DNA of 64,000 bases from Candidatus Thiothrix putei. Lineage in GTDB: Bacteria > Pseudomonadota > Gammaproteobacteria > Thiotrichales > Thiotrichaceae. Positions within the stretch are counted from its first letter, which is position 1. Each line of letters begins with the position of its first letter. Position numbers and translations under genes: made by a program. The stretch lies in contig CP124756.1 in the NCBI GenBank assembly GCA_029972225.1, positions 1,656,001 through 1,720,000 of the forward strand. The letters run 5' to 3'. Of the stretch, positions 34,781 through 43,558 are shown piece by piece. The notes under the pieces were generated by a model. It made no database searches, had not been told where the DNA came from, and worked only from the letters and a program-made list of their open reading frames with translations.

Positions 34781-36367
34781 GTAACTGTTCACGGAACAGC
34801 TCCCCTTAAGCGGCAAGAAATCCAGTAACCGGATTCAGTACTTGCGGTGGAGGAATCGGCAAACGCACCGTCACTGGTTTTTTGGTCAGTGCCTGCTGGC
34901 ACGCCTGGCGGATAATTCGGTAAGCACTGACACCTAGGCGTTTGCAGGTTTCCACGATAGTCAGTATTAACGGGCGGAATTGGTCGCCCCGGAAAGATTG
35001 GCTGAAAAAACTGGTCTTACGCCAGATGACATAGGGGCGGATGGCACGTTCGGCGGCATTATTGGTCAGAGGAACACCGGGATGACGCAGAAATGTCCAT
35101 AACATAAGCTCATCATCCAGTAAACGTTGGCACTGGTTGGCGGTTTTAGTGGGCTTATCAGGATGTTGTGCTTGCCGTAAGCCGCTACCTGCCAACAATG
35201 TCTGGCGGAAGGCTTCGCGGAGTTTATCCATGCGTTGCCGGTAGAGTCTGTCAGCGTAAGCGCCTGCGAGCCTGCGGTTATGTAAGTGGACAATCAGGCG
35301 TGCCAGACGCAGTAAACGTTTCCCTAAGATGCCTGCACGCCCGTAACGTTGTGCCATTTTTTTGAACTTGCGGATGATATGCGCCCAGCACAGTTGCCGC
35401 CGTTCAGTGGGGTGGTGGTTATAGCCGCCGTGCTGGTCGGTCACGAGTATGCCATCGAATGCACCCAACAATTCATCCGCTGCGCCTTTGCCGCGTGAGT
35501 AATGCGTCATGAAGTACACCACCTGTGGCGAACACATCACCCACAACCATTCACGTTCGCGCCCACGGTAGTGACTGGTTTCGTCCGCGTTTACCACCGG
35601 GCTGCTACGCACCGCTTCACCCGCCTGCGCATATAAAGGCGCTAACCAACCGCTGACGGGTGCAGTCGCTTCACTGATCGCACCGCTACTGAAGGATAAC
35701 TGCCATTGTTCTTCCAGCAGTAACTGGATTTGCCGCGTGGATAGGCGGCAAGCCCCGTTCATCAGGGTAATCCAACTGATCAATCCTGCTCCCATCTGCC
35801 CACTGGGGACGTCTTCGGGCAACTCAGCTACCTGACGTTTCCCACAGCAAGTACACGTACCCGCATACAGGCGGTGTTCCGTTACATGGTAAGCGACTTC
35901 CGGCAGGTCAAACACCTGATGACGCTGGCTCGGTGTGGTTTCCATCGCCAGATGACCCCCACAACGGCAACAGCCTTCAGGATAATAGTGCTGGATAGCG
36001 TCCAGCCGCGATTCCTCCACTAAGGCACGTTCATGTTTGCTGTGCCCCGGCTGACCGCCGCGTTTTAGCGCGCTTTTAGGTTTGCGTTCGCGCTGGGCGC
36101 GTTGTTCGGGCGTGTCCCGTGAGGGTGGGTTAGAGGAGTTACTGGAGGAGTCATTCAGGCGTTCTTTTAGTTCTGTCAGTTCCGCTTCCAGTCGTTTGAC
36201 CCGTGCTTGCAAAGCAACCACCAACGTCAGCAGATCACGGTTAAGCTGCTGGGAGGCTGCCAAATCGGTGGGCAACGCAATGTCGGTAAAATCGGTGGTG
36301 ATGGTCAGATCGTTCATTCATCAAGCATAGCTCAAGCTGTGGCAGTTGCAAGCTCGTGAACAGTTAC
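34781..36367 (-). mobile_element. IS66-like insertion sequence (single-gene type)
   Basis: 1587 bp with 13-bp inverted repeats GTAACTGTTCACG at both ends and a direct repeat AACGATCGC flanking it (34772-34780 and 36368-36376), close to the 8-bp duplication usual in IS66. Only the TnpC transposase gene is present; the accessory tnpA and tnpB genes of classical IS66 are absent. Confidence 0.9.
34806..36317 (-). CDS. tnpC: IS66-family transposase (TnpC)
   Basis: A 503-residue transposase. N-terminal coiled coil (LQARVKRLEAELTELKERL) followed by a serine/asparagine-rich NPPSRD linker, a basic region, a zinc-finger-like part (EGCCRCGG and GTCTCCGK), and the catalytic domain: VVNADETSHYRG with the first Asp, LVTDQHGGYNH with the second, and PLTNNAAERAIRP with the glutamate, all IS66 hallmarks. 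The frame is complete and the element has intact ends, so it is probably active. It was the last of the three nested insertions to arrive. Confidence 0.93.
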   Translation of the reverse strand: MNDLTITTDFTDIALPTDLAASQQLNRDLLTLVVALQARVKRLEAELTELKERLNDSSSNSSNPPSRDTPEQRAQRERKPKSALKRGGQPGHSKHERALVEESRLDAIQHYYPEGCCRCGGHLAMETTPSQRHQVFDLPEVAYHVTEHRLYAGTCTCCGKRQVAELPEDVPSGQMGAGLISWITLMNGACRLSTRQIQLLLEEQWQLSFSSGAISEATAPVSGWLAPLYAQAGEAVRSSPVVNADETSHYRGREREWLWVMCSPQVVYFMTHYSRGKGAADELLGAFDGILVTDQHGGYNHHPTERRQLCWAHIIRKFKKMAQRYGRAGILGKRLLRLARLIVHLHNRRLAGAYADRLYRQRMDKLREAFRQTLLAGSGLRQAQHPDKPTKTANQCQRLLDDELMLWTFLRHPGVPLTNNAAERAIRPYVIWRKTSFFSQSFRGDQFRPLILTIVETCKRLGVSAYRIIRQACQQALTKKPVTVRLPIPPPQVLNPVTGFLAA

Positions 36368-38247
36368 AACGATCGCTCCCTGCGACGCATCTGCGGGTTT
36401 CCCCTGACCAAGAAACTGCCTTCCGAATCCACCTTTTCACGTGCCTTCGCTGAATTTGCTGAACAGCGTTTAGCGGAACGTGTGCATGAAACGTTGGTGA
36501 AAACGTATTTGGGCGATGCGCTGATCGGCCACCTGTGTCGGGATTCAACAGCCATTGAGGCACGTGAACGGCCTGTTGCCGAGGAAAAGCCAAAGAAAAA
36601 ACAAGGGCAAACACGGATTCAGCGCCAACGGGAACAGTCACTTCAGCAAGCACTCGATGAGATACCGGTTCAGTGTAACCGGGGGACGAAGAAGAATGCC
36701 CAAGGCTACAAGCACAGTTGGAACGGCTACAAACTGCATATCGATACCGCCGATTGTGGTGTCCCGATAGCAGCCATTCTGTCTTCCGCCTCCTTTCACG
36801 ACAGCGGGGCAGCCATCCCACTCTCTCAAATCAGTGCCCAACGTGTCACCAGTCTCTACGACCTGATGGATGCGGCCTATTGCAGTGCTGATTTGCACGA
36901 ATACAGCCGTCATCTGGGGCATGTCCCTCTGATTGATCACAATCCTCGCGGCGGACAGAAAGAAGCGTTTGAACCTGCTGATGCCGAGCGTTACAAAATT
37001 CGCAGCACCGTAGAACGAACCAATGCCCGCCTGAAGGATGAATTTGGTGGTCGGAATGTGTGGGTGCAAGGTGCGCAAAAAGTTTACAGCCACTTGATGT
37101 TTGGGATTTTGGTGTTGAGTGCTGATCAACTGATGCGTGTCTTGTTATAAAGCGACTGGGTTTGAAAAAACACGGGAAGACTGACTGAAAAACAGGAGCA
37201 GTCGCATCGGTATGGGTGAAATTTAGCAAAAGTTACGGTAAAACTGAAAAAGCTCAGGTTTCGTTGGTCAAATTGAGTAAAAAATCGGCTGAATATGCGG
37301 CGTTCGGTCAATGCTGAAAATTGAGCAACTCAGTTTGTCGGATTTTGCAAGTCGCTCGGTTGCCGCATCCGCATTCCCAACCTTGGGTTAGTGCGGATGC
37401 GGGAAACGTTACGCTTTTCCGGCAAAATCCTCTCTGCCACGATTTCCCGCACCGCTGACCAGTGGTTCGCCAGCATCACCGTGGACACCACCTCAAACCA
37501 CCTCCCGCCTGCCAAAAACCAAGGCACGGTAGGGGTGGATTTGGGCGTATCTGCACTGGCAACCCTATCAACGGGGGAAAAAGTGGTTGGGGCAAAGCCG
37601 CATAAAGCCTTGCTTTCCCGCCTAAAACGGCTCTCGCGCAGCCTGTCCCGCAAGGTCAAAAGCAGTGCCAACCGCCACAAGGCGAAGCAGAAGCTGGCAA
37701 AACTTCACGCACGTATTGCCAACATTCGCCAAGACAGTTTGCACCAACTCACCACGGATTTGACCCGCCGATTCCACACCATCGGCATTGAAGATTTGAA
37801 CGTATCGGGCATGGTGAAAAACCGTCATTTATCCCGTGCCATCAGTGACATGGGATTCTTCGAGTTCCGGCGGCAACTGGAATACAAGGCGGAAATGCGG
37901 GGTGCGGTGGTCGTGGTGGCTGATCGGTTTTTTGCTTCGAGCAAGACGTGTTCTGCTGCTGGCTGTGAGCATAAAGTGGAGAAGCTGCCACTGTCGGTAC
38001 GTGAATGGACTTGCCCCGTTTGCGGTGCAGTCCATGACCGTGACGTAAATGCCGCCAAGAATTTAGAAGAATACGCCGTGAGTTACACGGTGTCTGCCTG
38101 TGGAGGGGAAGACTCTGGTCTTGGGCGCAAGCCGAAGACGAAACCAGCCCCCGTGAAGCAGGAATTCAACACCATGACTACTTTTAGTTAGCTATAGGTA
38201 GATTTGGGTAGGTTTGAAATAACGGTGATTCATCACGCCCTTACAGT

Positions 38248-39456
38248 TTAGTTGAGCGGTGCTTGCACAATACCTGTACCTACGTCATCTTCTTCACTGT
38301 CTGGGTCAAGGGCGGCGTAAGTACCACTGGCGATGAGTTGTGCCATCAAGCTTTGGCTTTCGACACGCCCGGTCATTTCCAATTGGCGTTGCGCCCACAG
38401 TGCGGCAACCCCGGCTGCATGGGGTGTTGCCATGCTCGTGCCATCCATGCTGGTCAATTTATCGCTTCCCGCTTCAGCAGAGAGAATGTCAACCCCTGGA
38501 GCGCTAATATCGGCTTGGTTATTGGAGAATTCAGCAATCTTCAAGCCTTTGTCGGATTCGCCAAGCGCCCCAACCGCGATAATGCCAGTGCCTGCGGCAG
38601 GTGGTGCCACTGAAATTTCGTATTTGGGGCGATTGCTTTCATTACCGGAGGCCGCAACAATGATTGCGCCCTGTCCGAACGTGCTGTATGCCTGTACGAA
38701 ACGTGCCAGTTCGGTGAATAAGTTAACGTTGGCCCGGTATTCTTCCAGTGCCATGGAGGTGGCAGGGTTAACGTTCATGTTTTCCTGTTGAACCAGCCAG
38801 TCCACATAACCGGGGAAGTCGATTCCGACCGACATTGAAATGACGTGTGCCCCTTCGTGCAGTGCCCATTGGATCGCTTTTGCAAGAGTAGCTGAGGTGC
38901 CACCGCCTTCACCCAGCACTTTGCCGATCAATGCACGTTCGATATTGCGGGCAATGCCAATGCGCGTACCGTTAACGTCCTGTCCAAAAATGGTTCCGGC
39001 GCAGTGTGTGCCATGGCCATTGAGGTCGTTGGGTTCTTCGGTGGTGAAGTTTTGCTGTACCAGTGCCATGCCTGCAAAAGCAGGGTGATGTGGGTCGATA
39101 CCCGTATCCAGCACCGCCACGCTGATGCCAGTGCCGTCAAAACGTGATTCGGGAGCACGCACCGCTTTGACTCCCCACGTTGCGGTGGTGTCAAGGGGAG
39201 GGGAGGGAGGTGTGTCCGTAGCCTGCCGTCTGACCGGGGCAATGAGTTTGAGCGGCATTGGCATCGCAATCGCACGGGTACGCGGGTCACGGCGTAGATC
39301 GTTGCGTTCCCGTTTGGTCAGATCGGCTTCTTCCAGTTTGATGGTGGCAGGTGGGCGGGAAAAGGTATTCACCCCTGCGCCCCGCGTTCCCATATCGCCA
39401 CGGGTGGGTGAAGAGATTTCCCGGCTACGTAAAATAATGTATTTTTCTGTACTCAT
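38248..39456 (-). CDS. Subtilisin-like serine protease (S8 family)
   Basis: A 402-residue S8 peptidase with the full triad: VAVLDTGIDPHHPAF (Asp), LNGHGTHCAGTIFG (His) and the serine in DGTSMATPHAAGVAALWA; the oxyanion asparagine is in IIVAASGNESNRP. There is no signal peptide, and the N-terminal 110 residues (MSTEKYIILRSREISSP onward) look like a propeptide or regulatory extension rather than an export signal, so it may act inside the cell or be exported another way. GGGG lies 8 bases before the ATG. It stands alone between the tnpB region and uvrC. A short proline-rich DTPPSPPLD stretch may be another G/C repeat remnant. Confidence 0.9.
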   Translation of the reverse strand: MSTEKYIILRSREISSPTRGDMGTRGAGVNTFSRPPATIKLEEADLTKRERNDLRRDPRTRAIAMPMPLKLIAPVRRQATDTPPSPPLDTTATWGVKAVRAPESRFDGTGISVAVLDTGIDPHHPAFAGMALVQQNFTTEEPNDLNGHGTHCAGTIFGQDVNGTRIGIARNIERALIGKVLGEGGGTSATLAKAIQWALHEGAHVISMSVGIDFPGYVDWLVQQENMNVNPATSMALEEYRANVNLFTELARFVQAYSTFGQGAIIVAASGNESNRPKYEISVAPPAAGTGIIAVGALGESDKGLKIAEFSNNQADISAPGVDILSAEAGSDKLTSMDGTSMATPHAAGVAALWAQRQLEMTGRVESQSLMAQLIASGTYAALDPDSEEDDVGTGIVQAPLN

Positions 39457-39596
39457 TGTAATTTCCCCGCTTGTTCTGAGTGTGATGCAGAATACCTACT
39501 AACTATAGTCGGCTTTGGGATTGCCAGCCTGTAATTTTTATGCAGTCTGAGTAACTTCAACAGCAACTTACTGTGTGCTGTGGCAAAATAGCAACT

Positions 39597-41429
39597 ATGC
39601 AAACCGAATTGCCCAATTTTGATCCCAAAGACTTCCTCAAGACCGCCCCCCACAAACCGGGCGTATATCGGATGCTGGGTAAAGATGGCGCAGTGCTTTA
39701 CGTTGGTAAGGCCAAAGACCTGAAAAACCGCCTGTCGAGCTACTTTCGCGGTACGCTGACCAATTCGCGCATTTTTGCAATGGTAAAGCAAATTTGTCAG
39801 GTGGAAATTGCTATTACCAACACCGAAGCCGAAGCGTTGTTGTTGGAAAGCAACCTGATCAAACAACATTCGCCGCGCTACAATATTTTGCTAAAAGACG
39901 GTAAGGGCTATCCCTACATTCACATTACCGCAGGCGAATACCCCCGCATTGAATTTTATCGTGGGTCACGTAAACAACCGGGGCAATATTTTGGCCCTTA
40001 CCCTAGCGTGGGGGCGGTGCGTCAAACCATGCATTTAATGAAAAAATTGTTTAAAGCACGCCAGTGTGAAGACAGTTATTTCGCCAATCGTTCACGTCCG
40101 TGCCTGGAATACCAAATCAAGCGTTGTAGTGCGCCATGTGTGGGTTTGATTGATAAGTCGGACTATGCACAAAGCATTCGTCATGCGGTGCAATTTCTGC
40201 AAGGGCGTACCCAAGAGGTGATTGACGAGCTGGTGCAAAAAATGGAAAGCGCCGCCATGACCCTGAATTTTGAGAAAGCAGCGGAATACCGTGATTTGAT
40301 TGAAAGTTTGCGGCACATTTCCCAACAGCAATACGTCAGCGGTAGCAATGGTAATGTCGATGTGGTGTCGATTTGTTTAGGCTCAGGTGTTGCCAGTGTG
40401 CAGGTATTTACGGTGCGTAATGGTAATAATCTCGGCAACCGCAACTTTTTCCCCAAACTGCCCGATGATGAGGCGCATAGTGCTGAAATTCTAAGCTCAT
40501 TTTTAGCGCAGTATTACCTGAACCATGATGTTCCGGGTGAAGTTTTAGTGTCGGAAATGCCCGATGATGCGGATGTGTTAGCGGATATGCTGACCCTCAA
40601 GCAAGGGCGTAAAGTGGTCATTCGCCAACCGCAACGGGGTGAACGGAGTAAGTGGGTGGAGTTGGCGCAGCGTAATGCTGAACAGGCGTTGCAAATGCAA
40701 GTGCTTTCCCGTGCCGGGATGCAGCAACGATTGTTTGCGGTGCAAGAAGCGCTGGGCATGACAGCCTTACCCGCCCGCATGGAATGTTTCGACATCAGTC
40801 ACACGATGGGGGAGGCGACTGTCGCCTCTTGTGTCGTGTTCGACCTGAATGGTCCACTAAAGTCAGAATATCGGCGTTATAATATCGAAGGTATTCAACC
40901 TGGAGATGATTATGCAGCGATGCGTCAGGCATTGACCCGTCGGTTTCGTCGAGCGGTTGAGCAGGAAGGTAAACTCCCTGATATTCTGTTCATTGACGGT
41001 GGCAAAGGTCAGGTCACGCAAGCTTTGGATGTATTGCGTGAATTACACGTGCAGGGTGTTGAAGTTGTTGGTGTGGCAAAAGGCGAGGGGCGCAAACCGG
41101 GGTTAGAAACCTTGATTATCGAACAGGGCAAGGAACGCTTGGTATTGCCAGAACATTCGGCAGCTTTGCACCTGATCCAGCAAATTCGTGATGAAGCCCA
41201 CCGTTTTGCGATTACGGGGCATCGTGCCCGGCGGCAAAAAGCACGCACACAGTCACCTTTAGAGCAAATTGAAGGTCTGGGGGCGAAACGGCGGCAAGTG
41301 TTGCTGCAACAGTTTGGTGGTCTGAAAGCGATTGAACGTGCCAGCGTGGAAGAGTTGACGAAAGTGTCGGGAATTAGCCCCGTATTGGCACGTAAAATTT
41401 ATGATTTCTTTAACGGAGAAGAGAGTTGA
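39597..41429 (+). CDS. uvrC: Excinuclease ABC subunit C
   Basis: A 610-residue UvrC: N-terminal GIY-YIG nuclease (HKPGVYRMLGKDG, LYVGKAKDLKNRLSSYF), a Cys-rich stretch RPCLEYQIKRCSAPCVGLI, the UVR domain (ALQ-type helix with EKAAEYRDLIESL), the RNase H-like nuclease domain (ECFDISHTMGEATVASCVVF, FIDGGKGQV) and C-terminal tandem HhH (IEGLGAKRRQVLLQQFGGL, VSGISPVLARKIYDFF). It makes the dual incisions of nucleotide excision repair with UvrAB. The ATG of MQTELPNFD is chosen; an 8-codon upstream extension has no support. pgsA starts 2 bp after its stop. Confidence 0.97.
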   Translation: MQTELPNFDPKDFLKTAPHKPGVYRMLGKDGAVLYVGKAKDLKNRLSSYFRGTLTNSRIFAMVKQICQVEIAITNTEAEALLLESNLIKQHSPRYNILLKDGKGYPYIHITAGEYPRIEFYRGSRKQPGQYFGPYPSVGAVRQTMHLMKKLFKARQCEDSYFANRSRPCLEYQIKRCSAPCVGLIDKSDYAQSIRHAVQFLQGRTQEVIDELVQKMESAAMTLNFEKAAEYRDLIESLRHISQQQYVSGSNGNVDVVSICLGSGVASVQVFTVRNGNNLGNRNFFPKLPDDEAHSAEILSSFLAQYYLNHDVPGEVLVSEMPDDADVLADMLTLKQGRKVVIRQPQRGERSKWVELAQRNAEQALQMQVLSRAGMQQRLFAVQEALGMTALPARMECFDISHTMGEATVASCVVFDLNGPLKSEYRRYNIEGIQPGDDYAAMRQALTRRFRRAVEQEGKLPDILFIDGGKGQVTQALDVLRELHVQGVEVVGVAKGEGRKPGLETLIIEQGKERLVLPEHSAALHLIQQIRDEAHRFAITGHRARRQKARTQSPLEQIEGLGAKRRQVLLQQFGGLKAIERASVEELTKVSGISPVLARKIYDFFNGEES

Positions 41430-41430
41430 T

Positions 41431-41979
41431 ATGGTGTTCAACCTGCCGGTGTTGCTGACGTGGTTGCGGATTGCATTTATTCCGCTGCTAGTGTTCCTGT
41501 TTTATTTGGATCAGCCTTGGGCGCCATTGGCGGCAGCTACCTTGTTCGGGGTGGCGGGTTTGACTGACTGGGCGGATGGCTATTTGGCACGGTTGTGGCA
41601 ACAGGAATCACGTTTCGGGGCTTTTCTTGATCCCGTTGCGGATAAATTAATCGTGGCTGTGGCTTTGATCTTGTTGGTGGAACGCGAAGTCAATGTTTGG
41701 ATCACTTTGGCAACCGTCGTTATTATTGGGCGGGAAATTGTGATTTCAGCCTTGCGCGAATGGATGGCGGAGTCCGGCAACCGTTCCAAAGTAGCGGTGG
41801 CTTTCATTGGTAAGCTGAAAACCACCGCGCAAATGATTGCCTTGATTTGTTTATTGTATAACCAAGACCTATTCGGGGTGTTGCCCCTGCGGGAAATTGG
41901 CTTGGTGGCATTGGTCATTGCGACGATACTGACCGTTTGGTCAATGGTGCAGTACCTACGCAGTGCGTTTAGCTCATAA
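41431..41979 (+). CDS. pgsA: CDP-diacylglycerol-glycerol-3-phosphate 3-phosphatidyltransferase
   Basis: A 182-residue membrane enzyme with the CDP-alcohol phosphatidyltransferase motif DWADGYLAR ... GAFLDPVADK (D-x2-D-G-x2-A-R-x8-G-x3-D-x3-D), and about five hydrophobic segments. It makes phosphatidylglycerophosphate. The ATG at 41431 has GAGAG upstream; the longer frame starting at 41401 lies inside uvrC. The uvrC-pgsA pair is a common gammaproteobacterial arrangement. It converges with the minus-strand TM-HhH gene (6-bp overlap). Confidence 0.95.
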   Translation: MVFNLPVLLTWLRIAFIPLLVFLFYLDQPWAPLAAATLFGVAGLTDWADGYLARLWQQESRFGAFLDPVADKLIVAVALILLVEREVNVWITLATVVIIGREIVISALREWMAESGNRSKVAVAFIGKLKTTAQMIALICLLYNQDLFGVLPLREIGLVALVIATILTVWSMVQYLRSAFSS

Positions 41980-43461
41980 ACTTTCTTGGTAGGCTTTGAG
42001 TTGTTCCCATTCACCTTGTGCGGCAAGCGCTGCTTGTTTAGGCCAGCTTGAGGTGTCGTGCTGGCTGAATTGCTCATCTTCCACAATCAGTAGTGCTTGC
42101 AGTTTTTGCGGAGAGGTTTCTGCTAATTGCTGATAAGTGTGGATGCCTGCACGGTGCAGGATGGAGGTAAACGTTGGGCCAATCCCGGTAAGTTTCTGTA
42201 AATCGTCTTGCTTGATTGACAAGTTGCTGGTGAGCTTTTCAGTCAGTTCTTTGGCACTGGCTGCGAGTGCCGCGAGCGTGGAACTACCTTTTGCCAAGGT
42301 TTCAGAACCGATGGTATTCCCTTTAGAACTGAAGTCGTTGCCAAGTTCTTTAGCTTTGTGCAGCCAGTCGTTGCTAACGGGTGCTGCCTTTTCTTTTAGA
42401 TGTTCCACGCTGTCTTTGGCCTTGTGCAGCCAGTCGTTGCTGACAGGCGTTGCTTTTTCTTTGAGATGTTCTACGCTGTCTTTGGCCTTGTGTAGCCACT
42501 CATTGGCAGCAGGTGTGGCCTTTTCGGTGAGATGTTCCACACTTTCTTTGGCTTTGTGTAGCCAGTCGTTAAACATGCCTAGTGTGTTGTCTTTACTTGT
42601 TGGGTTGCTGGTTGCATCTGGCATATCAGGTAAGTCAACAATCGGTTTGTGCGGGTCAATCGCATCGAGTAATGAGTCGGTTTTCATTGTTTCTAATTCA
42701 TCGGGTGGATCAATAATCGGTTTATGTGGGTCAATAGCGAGTAGCAACGGGTCGAGGCTACTGGTCTCCTGCATATCAGGCGGGTCAATAATGGGTTTGT
42801 GCGGGTCGATAGCAAGTAATAGCGGGTCAAGGCTGCTTGTTTCCAGTATATCTATATCGGGTGGGTCGATAATCGGTTTGTGCGGGTCGATTGAAGCTAA
42901 CAGGGGGGCGGGTTCCCATGTCTCTGCTGGTTGTGAGGTGTTGTGCATGGTGGCTTCCTCCGGTACAACATTGAGTTCTGTATCTGGTATGTCGATAATC
43001 GGTTTATGTGGGTCGATAGCGGCAAGCAATGGATCAATTTCTGGTAACGGTGGCAATTCGAGCGTGACTTCTGGTGTTGCGTTAGTGCTTACTACGAATT
43101 CCGCATTAGTTTCTGGTGTTACTTCCGGCAGCGTAAGCGTGGGTTTGTCTTGAACTTTGGGAACATACACATCAGTGACAGCTTGCTTGTGAGGCAATTG
43201 TGGTAGTTCAAGTTCAGGACTGGATGCGACAGGGTTGGTGCGAAGGTTTGGGGTGTGAATGTCGAAGTCACGGGTGTGATATTTGCCTGCTGGCACTGGT
43301 GTTATACCAATTGGGATAGTTTTTTTCTTAGGGCGACAACAAATACCCATTTGACGTAATAGGCGGCAGAGTAATATCCCCACGACAAAGCTCAGTAACA
43401 ATAATGAGATAATTTCCCCTGTTGCCATGCCAAATGTATAAGGGGGGGGGGCAGTATTCAT
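41974..43461 (-). CDS. Membrane-anchored repeat protein with C-terminal HhH domain (TM-HhH paralogue 1)
   Basis: About 495 residues, no known family for the whole. One transmembrane helix near the N-terminus (EIISLLLLSFVVGILLCRLL) precedes GICCRPKKK. The middle has five copies of LLxAIDPHKPIIDPPD (residues about 145-280) and four copies of a charged helical NDWLHKAKDSVEHLKEKA unit (about 298-376). The C-terminus is a helix-hairpin-helix-like domain (LQKLTGIGPTFTSILHRAGI) ending SSWPKQAALAAQGEWEQL, shared with the next gene. The start used here (MNTAPPPYTFG) aligns with the paralogue and has AAGGA at 9 bases; an ATG three codons earlier is possible. Codons 4-7 contain a C10 tract, so expression may be phase-variable. 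Confidence 0.75.
   Translation of the reverse strand: MNTAPPPYTFGMATGEIISLLLLSFVVGILLCRLLRQMGICCRPKKKTIPIGITPVPAGKYHTRDFDIHTPNLRTNPVASSPELELPQLPHKQAVTDVYVPKVQDKPTLTLPEVTPETNAEFVVSTNATPEVTLELPPLPEIDPLLAAIDPHKPIIDIPDTELNVVPEEATMHNTSQPAETWEPAPLLASIDPHKPIIDPPDIDILETSSLDPLLLAIDPHKPIIDPPDMQETSSLDPLLLAIDPHKPIIDPPDELETMKTDSLLDAIDPHKPIVDLPDMPDATSNPTSKDNTLGMFNDWLHKAKESVEHLTEKATPAANEWLHKAKDSVEHLKEKATPVSNDWLHKAKDSVEHLKEKAAPVSNDWLHKAKELGNDFSSKGNTIGSETLAKGSSTLAALAASAKELTEKLTSNLSIKQDDLQKLTGIGPTFTSILHRAGIHTYQQLAETSPQKLQALLIVEDEQFSQHDTSSWPKQAALAAQGEWEQLKAYQESL
43442..43451. repeat. Homopolymeric G10/C10 tract at the start of TM-HhH paralogue 1
   Basis: Ten consecutive G on the plus strand, read as GCC CCC CCC CCT in codons 4-7 of the minus-strand gene. 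A tract this long directly after a start codon is prone to slipped-strand mispairing, and any change of one or two bases would shift the frame. The paralogue at 43559-44206 has non-repetitive codons at the same place. Confidence 0.8.
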
Positions 43462-43519
43462 GATTGGCATTCCTTATTCAATGCATGAGAAAGATGGATT
43501 AAACTAGCATCCTGCTAGC

Positions 43520-43544
43520 AAAAACCGGCAACTTGCCGGTTTTT
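43520..43544 (-). terminator. Terminator between the two TM-HhH genes
   Basis: Stem AAAAACCGGCAA / TTGCCGGTTTTT with a 1-base centre and T-run on the minus strand. It ends transcription of the ompA-like operon, so paralogue 1 downstream needs its own promoter. Confidence 0.85.
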
Positions 43545-43558
43545 GTGGAGCTTATTAT

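Larger units (their letters stand above)
34499..37150 (+). pseudogene. IS4/IS5-superfamily transposase of copy 2, split by the IS66-like element
   Basis: The N-terminal part ends at RALIDRLQNDR and resumes after 36367 with the catalytic domain (RDSTAIEARE, DAAYCSADL, ERTNARLKDEF). The interruption is at codons 94-96, before all three catalytic residues, so this copy cannot make a transposase by itself. It could still be mobilised in trans by the intact copy in rfbD because its terminal repeats are complete. Confidence 0.92.
34380..37357 (+). mobile_element. IS5-like insertion sequence, copy 2, in tnpB and itself interrupted
   Basis: Same ends as copy 1 (GAGCCACTTGC ... GCAAGTCGCTC) with target duplication GGTT at 34376-34379 and 37358-37361. 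Subtracting the internal 1587-bp element and its 9-bp duplicate leaves 1382 bp, exactly the length of copy 1. Confidence 0.93.
34001..38191 (+). pseudogene. tnpB: tnpB (IS605/IS1341-type RNA-guided nuclease), split by a nested transposon
   Basis: The N-terminal part (34001-34379) shows IISHKIRLDPNHKQATYLAKA and the helical YNWALAEWQ region. The C-terminal part (from 37362) carries the RuvC-like nuclease: VGVDLGVSALATLS (first Asp), IGIEDLNVSGM (Glu), DRDVNAAKNL (last Asp), with a zinc finger of two cysteine pairs (TCSAAGC and CPVC). Removing 34380-37357 and one GGTT duplicate restores an exact frame reading SLDGCRIRIPNLGLVRMRE. All catalytic residues survive, so this was an intact TnpB until very recently. 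No tnpA is adjacent, the IS1341 arrangement. A guide RNA would be expected to overlap the 3' end and the sequence just past 38191. Confidence 0.92.

Noticed and set aside
35129-35190. LRQAQHPDKPT segment in the IS66-type transposase as another inserted repeat peptide
   Set aside because: The DNA does not clearly match the G/C palindromic repeats elsewhere in the window, so the evidence is too thin.
38248-39456. Subtilase as part of a lanthipeptide or other peptide-processing system
   Set aside because: No precursor peptide, modification enzyme or transporter lies nearby, and flanking genes are tnpB and uvrC.
42137-43153. A 338-codon plus-strand open frame rich in Ser/Leu repeats
   Set aside because: It is the antisense of the repeat region of TM-HhH paralogue 1; its regularity is a by-product of those repeats and there is no ribosome site.
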